Shown here piece by piece: positions 5,278 through 10,508 of a DNA stretch of 10,508 bases. A model generated the notes under the pieces. It ran no database searches and had not been told where the DNA came from. It saw only the letters and a program-made list of their open reading frames with translations. Source of the stretch: Alphaproteobacteria bacterium (GTDB taxonomy: Bacteria > Pseudomonadota > Alphaproteobacteria > Caulobacterales > Caulobacteraceae); assembly GCA_018895795.1 (NCBI GenBank), contig JAHINZ010000189.1, positions 1 to 10,508 on the forward strand, read 5' to 3'. Both the position numbers and the translations under genes were made by a program. Within the stretch, counting starts at the first letter, position 1, and each line of letters opens with the position of its first letter.

Positions 5278-6795
5278 TCAAGCTGAGCCATGGACGGCTG
5301 CGTCAATACGCTGCACCAGGATCCGGTCCCAGCCGTATGGATCGTCGCGGAAATTGACCTGACCATCCGGCGTTACGTAAGCCGTCCAGTACAGCAGATA
5401 GACCGCGATCTGCTGGGGCAAGGTGGCGCGCACGGTCTTTCCGCTGGCGATGGCGTCGTCGATGGCCTGAGGCGTCCAGACAGGGTCGCCTTCCATGACG
5501 GCGCGCGCCAGGTCGACGGGTCTTTCCACGCGAACACAGCCGTGACTGGCGAGGCGGCTGAAGCTGGAAAACCGGGCCCGGCTGGGCGTGTCGTGCAGAT
5601 AGACGCCGTAAGGGTTGGCGAAGTCGAACTTGATCAGGCCCAACGCGGCCTTGGGGCCGGCTTTCTGCTGCAGGCGCGAACCGCCGTCGCCGGTCGGGAT
5701 GACGATGAAGTCGTTACGCGCCAGATAACCCGGATTGGCGCGTTCCTTCGGCCACAGCTCCTTCGAGGCGATCGAGGATGGCACGTTCCATGGCGGATTG
5801 AGCACGATGCTCTGGATCTGCGATTGCAGCATCGGGGTCTCGTCGCCGGGACGGCCCGTCACGGCGCGCATGGTCAGGATGGGGCTGTCATGGTGGAACA
5901 TCGACAGCACGGCGGCGGCGATATTCACCTGGATGCGATCGGCCGGCAGGACCTGCGGCAACCACCGCCACCGCTCCATATTGGCGACGATCTGATCCAG
6001 GCGCTGCTCGACCGGCGTATTGAGGGCGTCCAGGGTCGCCGCGCCAAGAACGCCGTCGGGATTGAGGCCAAAGCGTTTTTGAGCTCGCATCAGAGCTTGA
6101 GACAGGCCGTCATCGAACACGGCGACGCCGTCGACCGCGACCGTTGGGTCCTCGGCGGCGAGACGGGCCTCCAGCGCGACGACGCGGGGATCGGTGGAGC
6201 CGAGCTTGAGGCTGGGGCCGGCCGGCACGGGAGTCCAACCGCCTCGAGCGGCGATCTCGCGGTAGGTCGCCAAGCCGCGGCGCAAGGTCTGGTAGCCGGT
6301 ATAGGGTGGCGGCAGGGTGTCCAGCCAAGGGCCAAGGCGGTCCTGGGCGACAGCCTGAACAAAGTCCGCCGTCGGGTCATAGTCGACCGGCCTTAGCCCC
6401 CAATCCGACCGGAAGCCGCTGGCGGGCAGTCGGCCGGAGCGAACGGCCTTGGCATAGGCCAGGGTAAGGCTGATGAGTTGGGTCTGCCCCGACTGACGCG
6501 AAACCGGATCGCGGGCGGCCAATAGCGACAACGCCGAGCCCGGCGCATAGGCGTCTAGTTCGAAGCCGTGGCTGGGCGCCTCGGTCAGGACCCGCGCCAG
6601 CAGATCGATCTGATCGGGACGCAGCGAGACGGCGTAGGGACTGGCCGGCGGCGCATACGGCTGCTGCGGCATGACCTGAACCGGGGTCGCGCCGAATTGG
6701 GGGGGGCGCTGAGGCTGGGCATGAACCTGAAGGCCCCACAGGACCGAAAGGGCGCCCGTCGCCAGCGCGCAAGATCGTCTTCTAAGCCCTATCAC
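5278..6795 (-). CDS. L,D-transpeptidase, YcbB/LdtD-like, with peptidoglycan-binding domain
   Basis: A 505-residue secreted enzyme that forms 3-3 peptidoglycan cross-links. Order of parts: signal peptide 1-26 (LRRRSCALATGALSVLWGLQVHA), Pro/Gln-rich linker about 27-55, an N-terminal scaffold region about 56-190 typical of YcbB-like proteins (FELDAYAPG, AYAKAVRSGRL), PG_binding_1 domain about 200-262 (DPRVVALEARL, FGLNPDGVLGAATLDALN), then the YkuD catalytic domain about 285-435. The active-site motif is HDTPSRARFSSFSRLASHGCVRVERP (401-426 in two parts) with His401, His418 and nucleophile Cys420. Tail to 505 is family-typical. The start is GTG 6795, chosen because it precedes the signal peptide; its ribosome-binding site is weak. 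A GC-rich hairpin lies just upstream in the leader. It is first of the minus-strand envelope cluster and diverges from the GH15 gene. Confidence 0.93.
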   Translation of the reverse strand: MIGLRRRSCALATGALSVLWGLQVHAQPQRPPQFGATPVQVMPQQPYAPPASPYAVSLRPDQIDLLARVLTEAPSHGFELDAYAPGSALSLLAARDPVSRQSGQTQLISLTLAYAKAVRSGRLPASGFRSDWGLRPVDYDPTADFVQAVAQDRLGPWLDTLPPPYTGYQTLRRGLATYREIAARGGWTPVPAGPSLKLGSTDPRVVALEARLAAEDPTVAVDGVAVFDDGLSQALMRAQKRFGLNPDGVLGAATLDALNTPVEQRLDQIVANMERWRWLPQVLPADRIQVNIAAAVLSMFHHDSPILTMRAVTGRPGDETPMLQSQIQSIVLNPPWNVPSSIASKELWPKERANPGYLARNDFIVIPTGDGGSRLQQKAGPKAALGLIKFDFANPYGVYLHDTPSRARFSSFSRLASHGCVRVERPVDLARAVMEGDPVWTPQAIDDAIASGKTVRATLPQQIAVYLLYWTAYVTPDGQVNFRDDPYGWDRILVQRIDAAVHGSA

Positions 6796-6808
6796 TGTGT
6801 CTATATCT

Positions 6809-6830
6809 CGCCGCGCGCTCGCGCGCGGCG
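6809..6830 (-). repeat. GC-rich inverted repeat in the leader of the L,D-transpeptidase gene
   Basis: Arms CGCCGCGCG (6809-6817) and CGCGCGGCG (6822-6830) pair perfectly over nine bases around a CTCG centre. The hairpin ends 13 bases upstream of the GTG start at 6795 on the minus strand, close to where a ribosome-binding site would be. It might limit translation of the transpeptidase mRNA. No T-run follows, so a terminator is unlikely. Confidence 0.55.
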
Positions 6831-6932
6831 TCTCCGCGCAACCTCAAATGGCCGGTCCCAAGCGGTTCCGTCAACGCGTGTATCGTGGTAGGCGAAAGAC
6901 ATCATAGATCCCGGCGTTGTTTCCCAGAAAAG

Positions 6933-6960
6933 GGAACCGGGAAGCCACGTCAATGGTTCC
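6933..6960. promoter_or_regulatory. Symmetric GGAACC-N16-GGTTCC element, candidate EcfG/SigT-type promoter or operator
   Basis: GGAACC (6933-6938) is followed after 16 bases by GGTTCC (6955-6960). General-stress sigma factors of alphaproteobacteria (EcfG; SigT in Caulobacter) recognise GGAAC(C)-N16/17-CGTT. Reading rightward, the -10 is GGTT, one base off; because the element is a dyad, the same match occurs leftward. A rightward start near 6965 would give a leader of about 50 bases to the GH15 gene. The region 6796-7017 contains no gene. The 9-bp sequence GGTTCCGTC occurs at 6864-6872 and again at 6955-6963. Confidence 0.4.
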
Positions 6961-7017
6961 GTCCGGCAGCGCTCTTTGCCGAGCCACATCCGATTGATCC
7001 TGCGTACCGGAATTCGT

Positions 7018-8814
7018 TTGCCCCAAAATCTTGATCTGTTCCCCATCGGCAACTGCGCGGTCAGCGCGCTTATTGATAGAGCCGGTCGCTTCGTCTGGGC
7101 CTGCGCGCCGCGTGTGGATTCCGACCCGGTCTTCAGCGCCCTCCTGGATGACAAGGATCCCGCTGGCGACAGCGCGATCGGCCTTTGGGACGTGGTCGTC
7201 GATGGCGCCGCTTCGATAGAGCAGAGCTATCTGCGCAACACGCCGATCTTGCGCACTGAAATCACCGACGCCGACGGCGCCAAGATCGAGATCCTCGACT
7301 TCGCCCCCCGTTACTCACAGTTCGGCCGGGCCTTTCGCCCCACGGCCTTTATCCGCCTGATCCGGCCAGTGTCGGGCACGGCCAGGGTCTCGGTGCGCCT
7401 TCGGCCCACCGCCCAATGGGGCGCGCGACCGGCAGAGCTGACCTCCGGATCGAATCATATCCGCTACCTCTGCTCAGACCTGGCCCTGCGGCTCAGCACC
7501 AACTGCCCCGTCTCGCATATTCTGCAGGAGCGCACGTTCCGTCTTGAGCAGCCCATCGCCCTCTTCCTCGGGCCAGATGAGAGCTTCGACGCCGATGTCG
7601 GCTCGACCTGCGAACGGATGCTGCGGGAGACCACGAACTACTGGACCACCTGGGTGCGCGGCCTGGCCATCCCCCTGGATTGGCAAGAGGCGGTGATCCG
7701 CGCCGCCATTACGCTCAAACTCTGCGTCCATGAAGAGACTGGGGCGATCGTCGCGGCGCTCACCACCTCGATACCCGAGCACGCCGACAGTGGCCGCAAC
7801 TGGGACTATCGCTACTGTTGGCTGCGCGACGCCTACTATGTCGTCCAGGCCCTCAATCGCCTCGGCGCGGTCGACATTCTGGAGAACTATCTCGGCTATC
7901 TGCGCAACATCATCGACAGGGCCGATGGCGGCCATATTCAGCCGCTGTTCGGCGTGGGGTTCGAACCCCAGCTCACCGAACGGTTGGCTCCGGCGCTGCC
8001 CGGCTATCGCGGCATGGGACCCGTCCGGATCGGCAACCAGGCCTTCGAACACCAGCAACATGACGTCTACGGCCAGATCGTGCTGTCCACGACCCAGGCC
8101 TTCTTCGACGAGCGCTTGCTGCGCCCCGCCACGGTCGCCGACTTCCATGATCTGGAGCCGGTCGGCGAACGGGCCTTCCAGCTGCACGCCACGCCCGACG
8201 CCAGTCTGTGGGAGTTTAGGGGGCGCGCCAATGTGCACACCTATTCGGCGGTGATGTGCTGGGCGGCGTGCGACCGTCTGGGAAACGCCGCGGAAAAGCT
8301 GGGCCTGACGGACCGGGCGACCTTCTGGAACCATCGGGCCGCCACCGTGCGCGCCACGATCGAGGCGAAGGCGTGGAACGCCGAACTGGGCCGCTTCGCC
8401 GCCACCTTCGGCGGAGACGAGCTGGACGCCAGCCTGCTGCAACTGGTCGATCTGCGCTTTCTCAAGGCCGACGACCCCCGCAACGTCGCCACGGTCGCGG
8501 CGGTGGAGCAAGGTCTGCGCAAGGGATCCTACCTGTTGCGCTACGCCATTCCCGACGACTTCGGCGAGCCCAAGACGGCCTTCAACATCTGCACCTTCTG
8601 GCTGATCGAGGCGATGCATCTGGCGGGTCGCGCCGAGGAGGCCCGCAGCCTCTTCGAGGACATGCTGGCGCGTCGCACCGCCGCGGGCCTGCTCTCCGAG
8701 GACATCGGGTTCGCCGACGGCGAACTCTGGGGCAACTATCCCCAGACCTACTCCCTGGTCGGCCTGATCAATTGCGCCGTGCTGCTGAGCCGCCCTTGGA
8801 GTTCCGTACGCTAG
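7018..8814 (+). CDS. Glycoside hydrolase family 15 protein (glucoamylase/trehalase-like)
   Basis: A cytoplasmic GH15 enzyme of 598 residues: an N-terminal beta-sandwich domain (NLDLFPIGNCAVSALIDRAG, VWACAPRVDSDPVFSALL) and a C-terminal (alpha/alpha)6 barrel from about residue 215. Barrel signatures are SGRNWDYRYCWLRDAYYVVQ, FEHQQHDVYGQIVLS, and the probable catalytic pair: general acid Glu399 in SLWEFRG and general base Glu561 in GLLSEDIGFADGELWGNYPQ. GH15 enzymes invert alpha-glucosidic bonds; bacterial members include glucoamylases and trehalases. Adjacency to otsBA favours trehalose or a related alpha-glucoside, but the substrate is not decided by sequence. No ATG or GTG exists near the N-terminus. 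I chose TTG 7018, which has GGA six bases upstream and places the family N-terminus correctly; TTG 6976 or 6994 would add 14 or 8 residues. No signal peptide is seen. Confidence 0.9.
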   Translation: MPQNLDLFPIGNCAVSALIDRAGRFVWACAPRVDSDPVFSALLDDKDPAGDSAIGLWDVVVDGAASIEQSYLRNTPILRTEITDADGAKIEILDFAPRYSQFGRAFRPTAFIRLIRPVSGTARVSVRLRPTAQWGARPAELTSGSNHIRYLCSDLALRLSTNCPVSHILQERTFRLEQPIALFLGPDESFDADVGSTCERMLRETTNYWTTWVRGLAIPLDWQEAVIRAAITLKLCVHEETGAIVAALTTSIPEHADSGRNWDYRYCWLRDAYYVVQALNRLGAVDILENYLGYLRNIIDRADGGHIQPLFGVGFEPQLTERLAPALPGYRGMGPVRIGNQAFEHQQHDVYGQIVLSTTQAFFDERLLRPATVADFHDLEPVGERAFQLHATPDASLWEFRGRANVHTYSAVMCWAACDRLGNAAEKLGLTDRATFWNHRAATVRATIEAKAWNAELGRFAATFGGDELDASLLQLVDLRFLKADDPRNVATVAAVEQGLRKGSYLLRYAIPDDFGEPKTAFNICTFWLIEAMHLAGRAEEARSLFEDMLARRTAAGLLSEDIGFADGELWGNYPQTYSLVGLINCAVLLSRPWSSVR

Positions 8815-8885
8815 CTCAGCCGGATCGAAACGCCCCCCCGAGCGTTACCGGACACATGTATCGATTAAATGAGGGGCTGCAGTTG
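8815..8885 (+). promoter_or_regulatory. GH15-otsB spacer with the otsB ribosome-binding site
   Basis: The 71-bp gap holds no convincing promoter or terminator. GAGGGG (8871-8876) lies nine bases before ATG 8886 and decides the otsB start over the in-frame ATG 8856, which has no good site upstream. Read-through from the GH15 gene is the simplest arrangement. Confidence 0.55.
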
Positions 8886-9665
8886 ATGACCACGCACGGG
8901 TCAACCGCGAAACAAGAGCTCCGCCGACTTCCCCCGCCTCCGGCCTTTTCGCTGGCGGGCGCCGCGCTTTTCCTGGATGTCGACGGCACGCTGGCTCCGA
9001 TCATGCCGCGCCCCGAGGATGTCGGTCCCGACGCTCGACGCGCGCGGATGATGAAGCGCCTCGGCGCCGCGATGGACGGCCGAGTGGCTGTCGTCAGCGG
9101 ACGCGCGCTGGAAGACCTGGACCGGATCCTGGAAAATCAAGTTATCGCCGTCGCCGCCATTCACGGCTTGACCCGTCGTGACGCGGCGGGCGCGGTCGTT
9201 CGCGCCACGCCCCACGCCGGGCTCGAGGACGCGCGCTTGATCCTGAGGGACCTTGCGCGCTGCGATCCAGGTCTGCAGTTCGAGGACAAGGAACTCAGCG
9301 TCACCCTGCACTATCGTCGCGCGCCGGCCGCGGGCGATGCGGTGATCGAAGCCGCCGAGCGCTTGGCGCGCTCGACGGGCCTGGTTCTTCAAATGGGCGA
9401 TATGGTGGTTGAGCTGAGAACGCCCGGCCTCAACAAGGGTGGTTCGGTCAGCGCCTTCTTGAACGAGCCCCCGTTTTTGGGCGCGATGCCGATCTTCGTT
9501 GGCGATGATTTCACCGACGAGGACGGCTTCATCGCCGCCGCGCAAGCCGGTGGGTTTGGCGTGCTGGTCGGGCCCGCGCGAGAGACGGCGGCGACCTATG
9601 GCCTGGCCGATTGCGACGCCGTGCTGAGCTGGCTGGAGGGCGTCGCGACGCCTCTATCCGCATGA
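8886..9665 (+). CDS. otsB: Trehalose-6-phosphate phosphatase OtsB
   Basis: OtsB removes phosphate from trehalose-6-phosphate to give trehalose, an osmo- and desiccation protectant. The 259-residue cytoplasmic protein carries all four HAD-superfamily motifs: motif I LFLDVDGTLAP with nucleophile Asp31 and acid/base Asp33; motif II VVSGRAL with Ser71; motif III Lys184 in LNKGGSV; motif IV VGDDFTDEDGF with Mg-binding Asp207 and Asp208. The AIHGLTRR segment (91-98) and FEDKELSVTLHYR (132-144) are characteristic of trehalose phosphatases. Length is normal for the family. The frame is open far upstream through the GH15 gene, but that is a shadow; ATG 8886 follows the GAGGGG site. It overlaps otsA by four bases (ATGA), so the pair is translationally coupled. 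Confidence 0.95.
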   Translation: MTTHGSTAKQELRRLPPPPAFSLAGAALFLDVDGTLAPIMPRPEDVGPDARRARMMKRLGAAMDGRVAVVSGRALEDLDRILENQVIAVAAIHGLTRRDAAGAVVRATPHAGLEDARLILRDLARCDPGLQFEDKELSVTLHYRRAPAAGDAVIEAAERLARSTGLVLQMGDMVVELRTPGLNKGGSVSAFLNEPPFLGAMPIFVGDDFTDEDGFIAAAQAGGFGVLVGPARETAATYGLADCDAVLSWLEGVATPLSA

Positions 9666-10508
9666 GTCGGCTGATCGTGGTTTCCAATAGGGTCAACCCG
9701 CCGCCCAGTCGCGAAGGCGGCGACGAGGGCGAGGGCAGCGTCGGCGGCCTGGCCATGGCCCTGGCTGCGGCCCTACGGGAATATTCCGGCATCTGGTTCG
9801 GGTGGAGCGGCAAGACCACGCCGGAGTTCACCGGTCACCTCTCGATGCAGCGGGTCGACGGCGTCACCACGGCCACGGTCGATCTGGAGGACGGCGACTA
9901 CCAGGAATATTACAACGGCTACGCCAACAAGACCCTCTGGCCGCTGTTTCACTATCGCGTCGACCTGACGGCCTATGATCGCTCATTCGGCGAGGGCTAT
10001 GACCGGGTCAACAAGCGCTTCGCCGAGACCCTGCAGCCGCTGATCGAGCCCGACGACGTCATCTGGGTGCACGACTACCACCTCATTCCGATGGCCAAGG
10101 AGCTGAGGCGTTTGGGCGTCACCAACCGTATCGGCTTCTTCCTGCACATCCCTTGGCCGGCCCACCAATTGGTGGTCACCTTGCCCCGACACCGACCGCT
10201 GGTGGAGGCGATGTTCGACTACGACCTGATCGGCTTCCAGACCGAGGAGTCGCGTCACGCGTTCGAGGGCTATGTCACGTCCGAGGTCGGCGGCTCGGCG
10301 GGCGCGAACGGAACCCTGACGGCGTTCGGCAAAACTACCCGGGCGGCGGCGTTTCCGATCGGCATCGACGCCGAGGACTTCGCGCGCATCAAGGACAGTC
10401 CTCGGGCCGCCAAGGTCTATGATCGCATGCTGGCCCACAGCGTGTTTCGCAAGATGATCGTCGGCGTCGATCGGCTCGACTATTCCAAAGGTCTGGAAGA
10501 GCGCCTGA
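9662..10508 (+). CDS. otsA: Trehalose-6-phosphate synthase OtsA (partial, 3' end off window)
   Basis: OtsA, a GT20 glycosyltransferase, joins UDP-glucose and glucose-6-phosphate into trehalose-6-phosphate, the substrate of OtsB. The first 282 residues are present. Recognisable parts are SRLIVVSNRVNPP with Arg10, the glycine loop SVGGLAMAL (26-34), IWFGWSG, NKTLWPLFHYR (89-99, with Trp93), VIWVHDYHLIPMAKELRR with Asp138, NRIGFFLHIPWP, YDLIGFQTEESR, FPIGIDAEDF and VGVDRLDYSKGLEERL, the last with the donor-binding Arg271 and Lys276. E. coli OtsA is 474 residues, so about 190 residues probably lie beyond base 10508. ATG 9662 overlaps the otsB stop by ATGA. The start aligns exactly with E. coli OtsA (MSRLVVVSNR). 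Nothing in the visible part suggests inactivation. Confidence 0.96.
   Translation, partial: MSRLIVVSNRVNPPPSREGGDEGEGSVGGLAMALAAALREYSGIWFGWSGKTTPEFTGHLSMQRVDGVTTATVDLEDGDYQEYYNGYANKTLWPLFHYRVDLTAYDRSFGEGYDRVNKRFAETLQPLIEPDDVIWVHDYHLIPMAKELRRLGVTNRIGFFLHIPWPAHQLVVTLPRHRPLVEAMFDYDLIGFQTEESRHAFEGYVTSEVGGSAGANGTLTAFGKTTRAAAFPIGIDAEDFARIKDSPRAAKVYDRMLAHSVFRKMIVGVDRLDYSKGLEERL

Noticed and set aside
5290..6396. Long open frame on the plus strand opposite the L,D-transpeptidase
   Set aside because: It is the antisense shadow of a gene with an intact SHGCVR active site; no family resemblance and no ribosome-binding site.
7474..8619. Long minus-strand open frame inside the GH15 gene
   Set aside because: Shadow of the GH15 coding sequence, whose motifs run through the whole interval.
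8256..8885. Upstream part of the otsB frame inside GH15
   Set aside because: It is a Gly/Arg/Pro-rich shadow; the otsB start is set by GAGGGG before ATG 8886.
9983..10438. Minus-strand open frame opposite otsA
   Set aside because: The plus strand reads continuous OtsA aligned with E. coli OtsA; the opposite frame has no recognisable content.

Overview
The window is high-GC DNA with short intergenic gaps, frequent ATGA overlaps and GTG/TTG starts. Protein content (Acr3-type arsenic operon, stand-alone PstS, DUF882 peptidase, YcbB-like L,D-transpeptidase, GH15-otsB-otsA) points to an alphaproteobacterium of the Caulobacter/Phenylobacterium type. This placement is inferred from protein resemblance and composition. 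I see no tRNA, rRNA, insertion sequence, CRISPR array or phage gene.

Region 1 (1-2778) is an arsenic detoxification locus. A partial arsH runs leftward off the window. Diverging from it, arsR, a thioredoxin-type arsC, acr3 and a second, unrelated glutaredoxin-type arsC form one rightward operon. A near-perfect dyad (323-348) lies in the divergent gap and overlaps the arsR start codon; it is the obvious ArsR operator candidate. Together the genes would sense arsenite (ArsR), reduce arsenate to arsenite by two routes (both ArsC families), export arsenite (Acr3) and act on organic or trivalent arsenicals (ArsH).

Region 2 (2779-4255) holds a stand-alone pstS preceded by a convincing Pho-box array of three 7-bp units on an 11-bp pitch. 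It is followed by a 41-bp palindromic element and a 52-residue coiled-coil (SlyX-like) gene. The phosphate/arsenate link makes the arsC-pstS adjacency sensible, but no pstCAB is present here.

Region 3 (4256-6795, all minus strand) is an envelope cluster in transcription order: a secreted L,D-transpeptidase with a peptidoglycan-binding domain, a Tat-exported DUF882/M15-type peptidase, and a small single-pass membrane protein. It ends tail-to-tail with the SlyX-like gene, only 13 bp apart.

Region 4 (6796-10508) is a divergent promoter region with a symmetric GGAACC-N16-GGTTCC element that resembles general-stress (EcfG/SigT) promoter elements. It is followed by a rightward trehalose cluster: a GH15 glucoamylase/trehalase-like hydrolase, otsB, and otsA, which is cut by the window end. 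OtsA makes trehalose-6-phosphate, OtsB dephosphorylates it, and the GH15 enzyme probably hydrolyses trehalose or another alpha-glucoside.

No clearly undescribed system is visible. The most noteworthy items are regulatory architecture (operator over the arsR start, Pho box beside ars, symmetric stress-like element) and the unusual ArsR cysteine arrangement.
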